Assembly: GCA_041395865.1 (NCBI GenBank)
Contig: JAWKZQ010000007.1
Location: 1 to 64,000 of the forward strand
Length of the DNA: 64,000 bases
Origin: IMCC2047 sp041395865
GTDB taxonomy: Bacteria; Pseudomonadota; Gammaproteobacteria; Pseudomonadales; IMCC2047
Direction of reading: 5' to 3'
Shown here: positions 50,343 through 60,073 of the stretch, one piece after another
Layout of the letters: each line of letters starts with the position of its first letter
Position numbering within the stretch: position 1 is the first letter of the stretch
Program-made: the position numbers and the translations under genes
The notes under the pieces: generated by a model
The model's input: only the letters and a program-made list of their open reading frames with translations
What the model was told of the DNA's origin: nothing
Database searches by the model: none

Positions 50343-53153
50343 ATGAGCGAATATAAAGATACCCTGAATCTGCCTAAAACGGCTTTTTCCATGAAGGCGA
50401 ACCTGTCGCAGCGCGAACCGCAGATGTTAAAGCGCTGGGAAAAAGAAGGCCTGTATGAGCAGATTCGAGCCGCTCGCGCCGGTTGTGAAAAATTTATTCT
50501 TCATGACGGTCCTCCCTATGCCAATGGCGATATTCACATTGGCCACGCGGTGAACAAAGTGCTCAAGGATATTGTGATCAAGTCCAAGACCCTGAGTGGC
50601 TTTGATGCGCCCTACATTCCGGGCTGGGACTGTCACGGTCTGCCGATCGAGCACAAGGTGGAAACCAAGATCGGCAAAGCCGGCAGCAAGGTGGACTATA
50701 AAACCTTCCGTCAGAAATGCCGCGACTATGCCCGCCGGCAGGTGGATGGGCAGCGCAAGGACTTTATCCGTCTGGGCGTTCTCGGTGACTGGCAAAAACC
50801 TTACCTGACCATGGATTTCAAGGTAGAGGCCGATATTGTTCGCGCCCTCGGCAAGGTGGTGGAAAATGGCCACCTGCACCGCGGCTTTAAACCTGTTTAC
50901 TGGAGTGTCGTGGGTGCTTCGGCGCTGGCCGAAGCGGAAGTGGAATACCAGGACAAGACCTCCTTTTCGATTGATGTGCGCTTCCCGGTGGCTGACGAGG
51001 CAGCGTTTTTAAATGCGGCAGGTTGTGGCGAGGGCGAGGGTCCCTTGAGTGTGGTGATCTGGACCACGACGCCCTGGACGCTGCCTTCCAACCAGGCGGT
51101 TTCGCTAAACCCCGAGCTGGATTATGTGATCGTACAGTGCGATGCCGGGCAGGGTGTCGAGCGCCTGGTGCTGGCTGAAGGGCTGATGGAAAGCGTCTTG
51201 CAGCGCAGCGGAATCGACAGCTACGAGGTCATTGGATCGTTTAAGGGTGCGGTTCTGGAAAATCAGCAGTTGCAGCACCCCTTCTACGATAAGACGGTGC
51301 CGGTGCTGCTCGGCGACCACGTAACGCTGGATGCCGGTACGGGTGCGGTTCATACCGCGCCTGATCATGGTATGGACGACTTCGTGGTCGGTCAAAAATA
51401 TGGAATCGGCACCCTGAACCTGGTGGACGAGCATGGTGTTTTCCGGAGCACTACGGAGCTGTTTGCCGGTGAACACGTTTACAAGGTCGACCCGCTGGTG
51501 GTCGAAACCCTCAAGGAACGGGGCCGTTTGCTGTGCGAAGGAAAAATTACCCACAGCTTCCCGCACTGCTGGCGTACCAAGACACCGCTGATTTTCCGTG
51601 CGACTCCGCAATGGTTTATCAGCATGACCCAAAAGAATCTGCTGGCTGATGTGAAAAGCGCGGTTAACGAGATTCGCTGGGAACCCAGCTGGGGGCGCGC
51701 ACGTATCGACTCCATGCTCGACAGCAGCCCGGACTGGTGTATTTCCCGTCAGCGTACCTGGGGCGTGCCGATTACGCTATTCGTCCACAAGGAGACGATG
51801 GAACTGCATCCGGATACAGCCAGCCTTTTCGAAGCCGTTGCTGAACGTATTGAAAAGGATGGTATGGATGCCTGGTTCGACCTTGATCCGGCCGAGCTGT
51901 TGGGCGACGAGGCCGAACAGTACGGCAAAATTACCGATACGCTGGATGTGTGGTTTGATTCGGGCGTCACTCACCACTCGGTATTGCGTCAGCGAGAGGG
52001 CTTACGGTTCCCGGCGGATTTGTATCTGGAAGGATCTGATCAGCACCGCGGCTGGTTCCAGTCTTCGCTGAAAACCTCCATGGCCATTAACGGTTGTGCC
52101 CCCTATAAGACCGTATTGACTCACGGCTTTGTGGTGGATGCCAACGGACATAAAATGTCCAAATCCAAGGGTAATGTGGTGTCGCCGCAGACGGTTGCCA
52201 ACGAGTTGGGCGCGGATATCCTGCGCCTGTGGGTGGCTGCGACAGACTTCAGTGGCGAAATGAGCGTGTCGGACGAAATCCTTAAGCGCTCTGCCGACTC
52301 TTATCGGCGTATCCGCAATACGGCGCGCTTCTTCCTGTCTAATTTGAACGGTTTTGACCCGGCGACTGACCTGGTAGCCGTTGAGGATATGCTGGCGCTG
52401 GATCGCTGGGCGCTTGACCGCGCAGCGCAGCTGCAGGACGAGATTATTCACGCCTACGATAATTACCATTTCCACCAGATCTACCAGAAGTTGCATAACT
52501 TCTGTGTTACCGATATGGGCGGTTTCTATTTGGATATTATCAAGGATCGCCAATACACGGCCAAAGCGGACGGCGTTGCCCGTCGCTCGGCGCAAACGGC
52601 GCTGTATCATTTGTCGGAAGCCTTTGTCCGGTGGATCGCACCGATTCTGAGTTTCACTGCAGATGAAATCTGGGATCATTTACCCGGCGAGCGTACACAA
52701 CCCGTTTGGCTGGCCCACTGGTACGATCAACTGGAGCGATTAGAGGGTGGGCAGTTCAGCCATGCGGACTGGCAACAGGTGATGGCCGTGAAAACAGCCG
52801 TCAACAAAGTGTTGGAAGCGGCCCGTTCGGCCGGCGATATTGGCTCGAGCCTGGATGCAGAGGTGACCCTGCATTGCGGACCTGAGTTGAAGGCGCTGCT
52901 GGATCGATTGCAGGATGAACTGCGTTTTGTGCTGATCACTTCGGGCGCGCAGGTGGTCTTGACTGAAATCGCGGAGGGTGATGAGACTGAGCTGGAAGGG
53001 TTGCGTGTGGAATTGAATGTTTCCGCCAATCAGAAGTGTGAGCGTTGCTGGCACCGCCGTGATGATGTCGGAGCGCACAGTGAACACCCTGCTCTCTGCG
53101 GGCGTTGTGTTGAGAATATTGCTGGTGAAGGCGAAGTGCGTCAATTTGCCTAG
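50343..53153 (+). CDS. ileS: Isoleucyl-tRNA synthetase
   Basis: Charges tRNA-Ile. The 936-residue protein has HIGH at 65-68, a CP1 editing domain (about 200-400, with TTPWTLPSNQA), KMSKS at 604-608, the tRNA-binding helical domain, and a C-terminal zinc site (CERCW ... CGRC near the end). The size and single zinc site agree with the common bacterial form, the mupirocin-sensitive type. It lies in murJ-ribF-ileS-lspA-fkpB-ispH. Confidence 0.97.
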   Translation: MSEYKDTLNLPKTAFSMKANLSQREPQMLKRWEKEGLYEQIRAARAGCEKFILHDGPPYANGDIHIGHAVNKVLKDIVIKSKTLSGFDAPYIPGWDCHGLPIEHKVETKIGKAGSKVDYKTFRQKCRDYARRQVDGQRKDFIRLGVLGDWQKPYLTMDFKVEADIVRALGKVVENGHLHRGFKPVYWSVVGASALAEAEVEYQDKTSFSIDVRFPVADEAAFLNAAGCGEGEGPLSVVIWTTTPWTLPSNQAVSLNPELDYVIVQCDAGQGVERLVLAEGLMESVLQRSGIDSYEVIGSFKGAVLENQQLQHPFYDKTVPVLLGDHVTLDAGTGAVHTAPDHGMDDFVVGQKYGIGTLNLVDEHGVFRSTTELFAGEHVYKVDPLVVETLKERGRLLCEGKITHSFPHCWRTKTPLIFRATPQWFISMTQKNLLADVKSAVNEIRWEPSWGRARIDSMLDSSPDWCISRQRTWGVPITLFVHKETMELHPDTASLFEAVAERIEKDGMDAWFDLDPAELLGDEAEQYGKITDTLDVWFDSGVTHHSVLRQREGLRFPADLYLEGSDQHRGWFQSSLKTSMAINGCAPYKTVLTHGFVVDANGHKMSKSKGNVVSPQTVANELGADILRLWVAATDFSGEMSVSDEILKRSADSYRRIRNTARFFLSNLNGFDPATDLVAVEDMLALDRWALDRAAQLQDEIIHAYDNYHFHQIYQKLHNFCVTDMGGFYLDIIKDRQYTAKADGVARRSAQTALYHLSEAFVRWIAPILSFTADEIWDHLPGERTQPVWLAHWYDQLERLEGGQFSHADWQQVMAVKTAVNKVLEAARSAGDIGSSLDAEVTLHCGPELKALLDRLQDELRFVLITSGAQVVLTEIAEGDETELEGLRVELNVSANQKCERCWHRRDDVGAHSEHPALCGRCVENIAGEGEVRQFA

Positions 53154-53228
53154 TATGCGTGTTCAATATCAACCGGGTGGCTGTGTGGCAGCCCATACGC
53201 CGCCCCTGTTCTCTATGTTAGGTCGGAC

Positions 53229-53744
53229 ATGACGCCGCAACAGGTAACGGGAAAGCTGGTTTGGTTATGGTTGAGCCTGCTGGTGATCATGCTGGATCAA
53301 CTGACCAAGCATCTGGCTGTTGCTTTCCTGGACTATGCCCGACCGTTAGAGCTGTTGCCGGTTTTTGACCTGACCCTGCTGCATAACACCGGTGCGGCGT
53401 TCAGCTTCCTGGCTAATGCCGGTGGTTGGCAGCGTTGGTTGTTCGCGTTGCTGGCCGCAGTCGTCAGTATCGCCCTGGTGGCTTGGATAAAGCGCCTGAA
53501 ACCTCATGAAACCTGGTTGGCAATGGCCCTGGCACTGGTGCTGGGCGGCGCGCTGGGTAACCTCTACGACCGCGTTGTGTTAGGCTATGTGGTTGATTTT
53601 ATTTCCGTGCATTATCAGCGCCACTATTTTCCCGCCTTCAACTTGGCGGATTCTGCGATAACCGTGGGTGCGACGATGCTAATTATTGATACGGTGTGGT
53701 TATCCCGCCGTGCTGCTTCACGGGATCAGAACGAAAATGAGTGA
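53229..53744 (+). CDS. lspA: Prolipoprotein signal peptidase
   Basis: LspA cleaves lipoprotein signal peptides after lipidation. The 171-residue protein has four membrane segments. The catalytic aspartates lie in GNLYDRVVLGYVVDFI and FNLADSAI; LDQLTKHLA and HNTGAAFSFL are also conserved. The last 8 bases overlap the fkpB start. It likely processes lipoproteins such as BamD and the M48 protease in this window. Confidence 0.97.
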   Translation: MTPQQVTGKLVWLWLSLLVIMLDQLTKHLAVAFLDYARPLELLPVFDLTLLHNTGAAFSFLANAGGWQRWLFALLAAVVSIALVAWIKRLKPHETWLAMALALVLGGALGNLYDRVVLGYVVDFISVHYQRHYFPAFNLADSAITVGATMLIIDTVWLSRRAASRDQNENE

Positions 53745-54195
53745 CAACAGTCTGGCCATTGGGCCAGGAACGCAGGTAACCCTGCATTTTGCATTAAAAC
53801 TTGCCAGTGGCGACTTGATCGACTCCACCTTCGATCGGGATCCAGCGGTTTTTGTCGTGGGTGACGGACAATTGCTGCCCGGTTTTGAGGAATGCCTGCA
53901 TGGCCTGCAGGCGGGTGCCGAGCAAACCTTTGAAGTGGGCCCGGAAAAGGGTTTTGGTCAACCGAACCCCAATAACCGCCAGATCATGTCGGTTGATCTA
54001 TTCGATCCGGACATGGAATTGAGCGAAGGGCTGATGGTGTCCTTTGCCGATGCTAACAAGGCTGAGCTGCCAGGAATTATCGTAGCCATTGAGGACGGCA
54101 AAGTGGAAGTGGACTTTAACCATCCTCTGGCGGGCAAGGATTTGCTGTTCGATGTAAAAATTCTGGCGGTGGAAGCGGTTAAACTGGACGCTTAG
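53737..54195 (+). CDS. fkpB: FKBP-type peptidyl-prolyl isomerase (SlpA-like)
   Basis: The 152-residue cytoplasmic FKBP has LHFALKLASGDLIDSTF, LLPGFEECLHGL and the insert-in-flap domain with EKGFGQPNPNN, as in E. coli SlpA/FkpB. ATG 53737 begins MSDNSLAIGPGT; the longer frame starts within lspA. It sits between lspA and ispH as in E. coli and Pseudomonas. Confidence 0.95.
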   Translation: MSDNSLAIGPGTQVTLHFALKLASGDLIDSTFDRDPAVFVVGDGQLLPGFEECLHGLQAGAEQTFEVGPEKGFGQPNPNNRQIMSVDLFDPDMELSEGLMVSFADANKAELPGIIVAIEDGKVEVDFNHPLAGKDLLFDVKILAVEAVKLDA

Positions 54196-54207
54196 GCAGA
54201 GTGAGTG

Positions 54208-55155
54208 ATGAAGATTAAACTGGCCAATCCCCGCGGCTTCTGTGCCGGTGTCGATCGTGCGATTGAAATTGTTAACCGTGCACTGGCGGTTTTTGGCGCG
54301 CCTGTTTATGTGCGTCATGAAGTGGTCCATAACCGCTATGTGGTCGATGACCTGCGAAATAGAGGGGCGGTGTTTGTTGAGGAGTTGCACGAAGTACCTG
54401 ATGATGCGCTGGTGATCTTTAGCGCCCACGGTGTTTCCCAGGCGGTTCAGATTGAGGCGCGCAATCGCGGGCTCAAAGTGTTTGATGCCACCTGCCCGCT
54501 GGTAACCAAGGTTCACATGGAGGTTGCCAAGTTCAGCCAGTCTGGCCAGGAATGCATTCTTATCGGGCACGCAGGACACCCTGAGGTTGAAGGTACGATG
54601 GGGCAGTACGATCATCGTTACGGTGGTGATATGTACCTGGTACAGGATGTGGCCGGGGTTGCTGACTTACCGGTGAAGAATCCCGAACGACTGGCCTTTG
54701 TGACACAGACCACCCTGTCGGTCGATGATACCGCCGATATTATTGACGCCTTGCGCCAGCGATTCCCCGAGATTGAGGGGCCGCGTAAGGATGATATCTG
54801 CTACGCCACCCAGAATCGCCAGGATGCGGTGAAAAAACTGGCCTTTGAATCGGACCTGGTGCTGGTGGTAGGAGCTGCCAATAGCTCGAACTCCAATCGT
54901 CTGCGTGAATTGGCTGAACGCTTGGGAACCCCCGCTCACCTGATTAACGATGCCACGGAAATCCGACAGGACTGGCTCCAGGGCGTTTCTCAGATAGGCG
55001 TAACTGCCGGCGCGTCGGCGCCGCAAATTCTTGTGGATCAGGTGATTGAACAGCTAAGGGAATACGGCGGGACCGGCCCGGAAGAGCTGGCGGGACGTGA
55101 GGAAAATATTACCTTCAGTTTGCCTAAAGAGTTGCGTTTAAAGCCGGTTGGCTGA
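54208..55155 (+). CDS. ispH: 4-hydroxy-3-methylbut-2-enyl diphosphate reductase
   Basis: IspH makes IPP and DMAPP from HMBPP in the MEP pathway. The 315-residue protein has the three iron-sulfur cysteines in GFCAGVDRAI near 12, DATCPLVTKVH near 96 and DDICYATQNRQ near 197, plus HAGHPEVEGT. ATG 54208 is used; the GTG three bases earlier is in frame. It is the last of the murJ-ispH run; the pilR gene converges nine bases later. The small gap holds no clear terminator. Confidence 0.97.
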   Translation: MKIKLANPRGFCAGVDRAIEIVNRALAVFGAPVYVRHEVVHNRYVVDDLRNRGAVFVEELHEVPDDALVIFSAHGVSQAVQIEARNRGLKVFDATCPLVTKVHMEVAKFSQSGQECILIGHAGHPEVEGTMGQYDHRYGGDMYLVQDVAGVADLPVKNPERLAFVTQTTLSVDDTADIIDALRQRFPEIEGPRKDDICYATQNRQDAVKKLAFESDLVLVVGAANSSNSNRLRELAERLGTPAHLINDATEIRQDWLQGVSQIGVTAGASAPQILVDQVIEQLREYGGTGPEELAGREENITFSLPKELRLKPVG

Positions 55156-55164
55156 GGCAGCCGG

Positions 55165-56541
55165 TTACTCGATACCGAATTTTTTTAGCCGGTGACGTAT
55201 CTGGCGGAAAGAAATACCCAGCTTCTCTGCCGCAGCGGTGCGATTCCAGCGGGTCTCCTCCAGCGCCTTTAGAATCGCCTGTTTTTCAATTTCTTCCAGG
55301 TAATTATCCAGCGAGCCGTTATCGGTACTGGTTGCCGAGTCAGTGCTTTCCGGTATTTGCTCGGTTACACGGGTGTCGGTAGCAGTCCCGTTTTCAGTTG
55401 GTCTTAACTGCAAATCATCGATATCAATGAGGTTGTTCTCGCTCAGCGTATAGGCTCGCTCCAGCGTATTTTCCAGTTCTCGCACGTTGCCCGGGAACGG
55501 ATAGTTTTGCAGGTTGGTCAAAGCCTGGGGGCTGAGCCTGGGGACGGGCGTTTTGTTGGTCTGGGCTAGCTTCTCGAGGAAGAAATCCGCCAGCAGTGCG
55601 ATGTCCTCCTGTCGCTCACGCAAGCTGGGAACATGAATTTCAATCACATTGATGCGGTAGAACATATCCTGCCGGAAGTTTCCCTTTTCGACCTCCTGCG
55701 CCAGGTTTTTGTGTGTCGCGCTTAGAATTCGCACATCCGTGGGCTCTTCCTTCTGTGAGCCGACCGGGCGAACGGCTTTTTCCTGGATCGCGCGCAGCAG
55801 CTTCACCTGCATATGCAAGGGCAGGTCGGCCACTTCATCGAGAAACAGGGTGCCGCCCCGGGCACTTTCGAACAGCCCTGTTTTATCGCTGACAGCGCCG
55901 GTGAAGCTGCCTTTTTTGTGGCCGAAAAATTCACTTTCCATCAGTTCGGATGGAATGGCGCCGCAGTTAACGGGGATAAAAGGCGCATCACAACGCGGGC
56001 TGGACTGGTGAATTAATCGGGCAACCAGTTCCTTGCCCGATCCCGATTCGCCGCTGATGTAGACGGGAGCCTGGCTGCGCGCCACCTTGTTTACCTGGCT
56101 ACGCAAACGCTTCATTGCACTGGACTGCCCCAGTAGTTCACAGTCGTCTTTGCTGCAGTCGGCTTGTGTCTGTTTAAGCTTGAGTGCCTGCTGAACCATG
56201 TCGCGCAGGCGAGGCAATTCAACCGGTTTCGATACGAAGTCAAAGGCGCCTTGCTTCAGGGCTTCAATAGCCGTTTCAATGCTGCCAAAGGCCGTGATGA
56301 CAGCGACCGGCGTGCTGGCATGGTTCTGCTGGATATGTGCGACCAGCTCAAGTCCGTTACCGTCGGGTAGATGCATGTCAGTCAGGCATAAATCAAAGGC
56401 TTGCCGCGCCAGCAACCCATAGGCTTCGTCCAGTGTCTGCGCCTGCTGGGTCTCAATCCCCATACGCATTAGCGTAATGGCGAGTAATTCCAGAATGTCG
56501 GGCTCATCATCAACTAACAGGGCGCTATGGGATGGCTTCAT
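55165..56541 (-). CDS. pilR: Sigma-54-dependent response regulator PilR
   Basis: A 458-residue NtrC-type regulator: receiver domain (about 1-120, Asp in LCLTDMHLPDGNG), AAA+ domain with Walker A GESGSGKE and the sigma-54-contacting GSFTGA, and a Fis-type C-terminal helix-turn-helix (NRTAAAEKLGISFRQIRHRL). In Pseudomonas it activates the pilA pilin gene. It is 29 bases downstream of pilS, its sensor. In P. aeruginosa the minor-pilin genes lie between pilR and ispH; here the two genes are adjacent. Confidence 0.93.
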   Translation of the reverse strand: MKPSHSALLVDDEPDILELLAITLMRMGIETQQAQTLDEAYGLLARQAFDLCLTDMHLPDGNGLELVAHIQQNHASTPVAVITAFGSIETAIEALKQGAFDFVSKPVELPRLRDMVQQALKLKQTQADCSKDDCELLGQSSAMKRLRSQVNKVARSQAPVYISGESGSGKELVARLIHQSSPRCDAPFIPVNCGAIPSELMESEFFGHKKGSFTGAVSDKTGLFESARGGTLFLDEVADLPLHMQVKLLRAIQEKAVRPVGSQKEEPTDVRILSATHKNLAQEVEKGNFRQDMFYRINVIEIHVPSLRERQEDIALLADFFLEKLAQTNKTPVPRLSPQALTNLQNYPFPGNVRELENTLERAYTLSENNLIDIDDLQLRPTENGTATDTRVTEQIPESTDSATSTDNGSLDNYLEEIEKQAILKALEETRWNRTAAAEKLGISFRQIRHRLKKFGIE

Positions 56542-56570
56542 GGCTTGTACCGGTTAATGGGAACTGGTCC

Positions 56571-58193
56571 CTAGGGGGCTATTGCTTGATGCGGAAAGAT
56601 TATACGGAAACAGCAGCCGTTAGGGTAAGAGGCAATGTGGTTGAGGCGGGCGTTATTGGCCTGGCATAGCTCTCGTGAAATATAAAGGCCCAGGCCGGTA
56701 CCGCTCCGCTCCGTGGTATAAAAGGGTTCGAATAAGCGTGCTGATGTGCTGCTATCGATACCGGGGCCTTCGTCAATAATATCAAGATAGGGCTGGGTGG
56801 TGTTCGGCAGCAGGCCGGCCCTGAGGTGTATGATGGCCTGCCCGGTGTTTTGCAGACTGTAGCGCAGACCGTTTTGGCAGAGGTTGCTGAGTACCTGTTG
56901 CAGTTGGCTGGCATCAAAGCGGACTTGCAGGTGTTCCGGGGTAACCTGAATCTCAAATTTGCCCGGACGGTTTTCCGTTTCATTGAAGCTGCGCACGAAA
57001 TCCTTCAGCCAGCTGGCAAGTTCAACCTGTTGCGGGATTGGTGCATGGCGTCGTGACAGCTCCAGCACGTTTTCAATGGTGTCGTTCATGCGCAGGGTGT
57101 GTTGCTGGATAATATCGCTCAGGCGACGATCTGCGGCGGACAGTGTTTCCGATTCATCCAGCAGCTGTGCAGCATGGCTGATTGCGCCCAGCGGATTGCG
57201 AATCTCGTGGGCAATGCTGGCGGTGAGCTGCCCCAGGGAGGCCAGTTTAAGCTGTTGGGCCTGCTGGATGGCCTTGGTGCTGTCTTCGAGGAAAATCAGG
57301 ATATTGGAATTCTCCTTCTGGTGTAAAGACGCAAAATTAGCCTGTACTTCAGGGCCTTCAGGGGAGGTTTGAAAGGGCGAAGTCCGTTGCTGGGGGTTTT
57401 GCGTCCAGAGTTGTAAACGCTTATGCAGGGCGGCGGGAAGCGACCGCGTTGAGGTATCGTTCGGCGTACTGTCCTGGATATCCAGCAATTCCCTGGCCGC
57501 TTCATTCATCATCGTTACCTGCCCCATGGCGTTACTGACAATGATGCCGGTACGCATCCGCTGGATAATCAGGCGGTTCATTTTTTCAAGCTGAACAATG
57601 TCCGTTGCGCGTTTGGCGGCAAGGGTTTCGCTGGCCTGGATTCGGCTGGAAATGTGCTGGACGAACAGGGCTGTGGCAAACAGGATCATGCCTAACAGGC
57701 CGGCGTGTAAATAGTGAACCGGGCTGTCCGGCATTGTGACGGCCCGATAAACCTCAATCAAAATCAGCACGATGCTGCCAAGGGCGGCAAACATCAGGTT
57801 GTAACGGCCTCGCAGCAGGATACTGCCGGCGGCAACAGCAAAGATGATCAGGTTGCCCAGGCCGCTGGCGACACCGCCGTTGGTGTAAGCCAGAATCCCG
57901 AGCACGATGATGTCGATGCTGATGTTGGCAATGATTTGCTGTGGCTGCAGTTCATGTTGATGGCGAAGTATGAAGACCAAAAGCAGGTTCAGCAGGCCGT
58001 AACAGACACTTGTAATCAGGAAAAGGGAGGGGCGTTCCAGCCCCAGAAAGATTTTACTGGCTTCATTGAAGTAGCCGGAAATCAGGACAACAGACAGAAC
58101 CAGCCGGTAATAATTAAGAACGCGAAGCAGGCGGAGTTCCTGATGGTTACGCGTATCCGTATGGCGGCGGTTAAAAACGCTCGGTTTGTCCAT
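56571..58193 (-). CDS. pilS: Sensor histidine kinase PilS
   Basis: A 540-residue kinase with six membrane segments in about 25-190, a PAS domain (about 205-300), phosphoacceptor His in SIAHEIRNPLGAISHAAQLL and an ATPase domain with NLCQNGLRYS and GTGLGLYISREL. In P. aeruginosa PilS monitors pilin levels in the membrane. It is cotranscribed with pilR. Confidence 0.92.
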   Translation of the reverse strand: MDKPSVFNRRHTDTRNHQELRLLRVLNYYRLVLSVVLISGYFNEASKIFLGLERPSLFLITSVCYGLLNLLLVFILRHQHELQPQQIIANISIDIIVLGILAYTNGGVASGLGNLIIFAVAAGSILLRGRYNLMFAALGSIVLILIEVYRAVTMPDSPVHYLHAGLLGMILFATALFVQHISSRIQASETLAAKRATDIVQLEKMNRLIIQRMRTGIIVSNAMGQVTMMNEAARELLDIQDSTPNDTSTRSLPAALHKRLQLWTQNPQQRTSPFQTSPEGPEVQANFASLHQKENSNILIFLEDSTKAIQQAQQLKLASLGQLTASIAHEIRNPLGAISHAAQLLDESETLSAADRRLSDIIQQHTLRMNDTIENVLELSRRHAPIPQQVELASWLKDFVRSFNETENRPGKFEIQVTPEHLQVRFDASQLQQVLSNLCQNGLRYSLQNTGQAIIHLRAGLLPNTTQPYLDIIDEGPGIDSSTSARLFEPFYTTERSGTGLGLYISRELCQANNARLNHIASYPNGCCFRIIFPHQAIAP

Positions 58194-58226
58194 GCCGAAA
58201 ACTAGACTCCCTGAATGACTGGTTTT

Positions 58227-59063
58227 TTAAGTATAGTCAGGGGTGGGGATGGGTTGGCGTTTGTGCTGGGTTTTTTTATAGATATCGATAAGTCTGTCAC
58301 GAACATCATCGCAGACCGGCTTACCCTCGAGAAAGTCGTCTATTTCATCGTAGCTAAGGCCAAGCGCCTGTTCATCGGCTTTGCCCGGGGTTAAGCACTC
58401 AAGATCTGCCGTGGGGGTTTTGCGGATCAGTGCGGCTGGTGCGCCTAAAGCCGTTGCCAGTTGTCGAACCTGGCGTTTGCTGAGGCCGAACAACGGCGCC
58501 AGGTCGCAGGCGCCGTCGCCCCACTTCGTGAAAAAGCCGGTTAGGTTTTCTGCCGAATGATCGGTTCCCAATACCAAGCCATTAAAGAGGCCAGCAATCT
58601 CATACTGAATGACCATGCGCGTGCGCGCTTTTACATTGCCTTTGACAAAGTCAACGGTGCCTTCGGGCGCTTTGAGCAGGTCCTGCTGGCGTAACGCATC
58701 CAGGGTTTCCTGGTGAATCTCGTCGGTGCCGGGTTTGGCGTTTACAGCCAGGCTGATACCGGGCTTTATAAATTCAAGGGCGGCTTGCGCATCGTGCTCG
58801 TCGGCCTGAATGCCGTAAGGCAGGCGTACAGCGATGAACTGGTAGCCGCTGGATGGGTTTTCCTGGTTCAGCTCGTCGATGGCCAGTTGCGCTAGACGGC
58901 CGCAGGTGGTTGAGTCAACGCCACCGCTGATCCCCAGAACCAGGTGTTTCAAACCTGCCTGTCCAAGTTGCGCCTTGACGAAGTCGATACGGCGGCGAAT
59001 TTCCTGTTGCGGGTCAATGGCCGGTTGTACCTGCATGGCCTTGATAATTTCCTGCGCGTCCAT
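58227..59063 (-). CDS. nadE: Ammonia-dependent NAD synthetase
   Basis: NadE converts deamido-NAD to NAD with ammonia. The 278-residue protein has the P-loop SGGVDS at 46-51, and KGNVKARTRMVIQYEIAG, GTDHSAENLTGFFTKWGDGACDLAPLFGL and ECLTPGKADEQALG. It lacks a glutaminase domain. In P. aeruginosa nadE is not between pilS and bamD, so this is a local insertion; 20 bases separate it from the bamD stop. Confidence 0.96.
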   Translation of the reverse strand: MDAQEIIKAMQVQPAIDPQQEIRRRIDFVKAQLGQAGLKHLVLGISGGVDSTTCGRLAQLAIDELNQENPSSGYQFIAVRLPYGIQADEHDAQAALEFIKPGISLAVNAKPGTDEIHQETLDALRQQDLLKAPEGTVDFVKGNVKARTRMVIQYEIAGLFNGLVLGTDHSAENLTGFFTKWGDGACDLAPLFGLSKRQVRQLATALGAPAALIRKTPTADLECLTPGKADEQALGLSYDEIDDFLEGKPVCDDVRDRLIDIYKKTQHKRQPIPTPDYT

Positions 59064-59083
59064 TGTTCTTTTATTTGCCTGGT

Positions 59084-59944
59084 TTAGTGGTTGCTTCCGT
59101 CATCGCCCAGCAGGCCAAAGCTGAGACGGTTAAGCCATGAGCGTTTTGTTTTGATTTCGCCGTCTTCAATTTTGAAATTGGCTTCTTCGCCGAGGCCTGC
59201 ATAGTCGGGGGCATTTAACTGCAGGATGCGCTGGGACTGCCCGGCGAGCTCGGTCAGCCCCAGTTGCTGGTAAGCTTCAACCATGACAGCAAGTGCGTCA
59301 GGAACCGATGGCGTGCGAGGGTAGTTTTCCACGACGTAACGACCGCGGTTGGCTGCGGCAATCCAGGCGTTTCGTTTCAAATAGTAGCGAGCTACATGGA
59401 CTTCGTGTTGCGCCAACAGGTTGCGCAGGTAAATCATGCGTGCGCGGGCTTCGTCGGCATACTGGCTGTCGGGGTAACGATTGAGCAGTATGCCGAAATC
59501 CACGAGGCTTTCACGGGCCGAAGCCATATCGCGCTGACTGAGGTCGATGTTGAGGAAACGGTCAACCAGGTCGCGGTTTTGGTGGTAGGCGGCCAGGCCC
59601 CTCATATAGTACACATAGTCCAGCTTCGCATGCTGGGGGTGCAGGCGCAGAAAACGGCTGCTGGCGGCGCGGGATGCTTCGTAATCGGCTGTCTTGTAAT
59701 AGAGGTAGATCAACTCAAGCTGTGCCTGCTCGGAATAGCGCCCAAATGGATAGCGGGATTCCAGTTCCTCGAACAGTTCTGCCGCCCGGCTATAATTGCG
59801 CGATTTGGATGCCTTGTCAGCACTTTCATAGAAGCCTGTTTCCGTATTTTCAGAAAACTCTTTTTTATCGTTTGAGGCGCATGCCGTAACCAGCAGCATC
59901 AGACAAACCAGGCTGGCGAGGGTTTTGAAGGAATGTTTAATCAT
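59084..59944 (-). CDS. bamD: Outer membrane assembly lipoprotein BamD
   Basis: BamD is the essential lipoprotein of the BAM complex. The 286-residue protein has a lipoprotein signal with LLVTAC (Cys22) and five TPR-like repeats; YSRAAELFEELESRYPFGRYSEQAQLEL is a family landmark. ATG 59944 was used; ATG 59953 (three residues earlier) has a GGA at good distance and is an alternative. It diverges from rluD. Confidence 0.95.
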   Translation of the reverse strand: MIKHSFKTLASLVCLMLLVTACASNDKKEFSENTETGFYESADKASKSRNYSRAAELFEELESRYPFGRYSEQAQLELIYLYYKTADYEASRAASSRFLRLHPQHAKLDYVYYMRGLAAYHQNRDLVDRFLNIDLSQRDMASARESLVDFGILLNRYPDSQYADEARARMIYLRNLLAQHEVHVARYYLKRNAWIAAANRGRYVVENYPRTPSVPDALAVMVEAYQQLGLTELAGQSQRILQLNAPDYAGLGEEANFKIEDGEIKTKRSWLNRLSFGLLGDDGSNH

Positions 59945-60073
59945 GGCGTGCATGGTGTCCGCAGGTATTTGGCAAGATGTATTGATGTCATTTATGCCCA
60001 AGGCAGGCATAATTGCTGGCGTATTAAATCATAGCTGGCCCCTCAAACAAAGCACCGTAAGTAGATGTAACAG

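Noticed and set aside
55156..55164. Terminator between ispH and pilR
   Set aside because: The nearby GGCTG/CAGCC pairing is short and without a T run, so a call was not supported.
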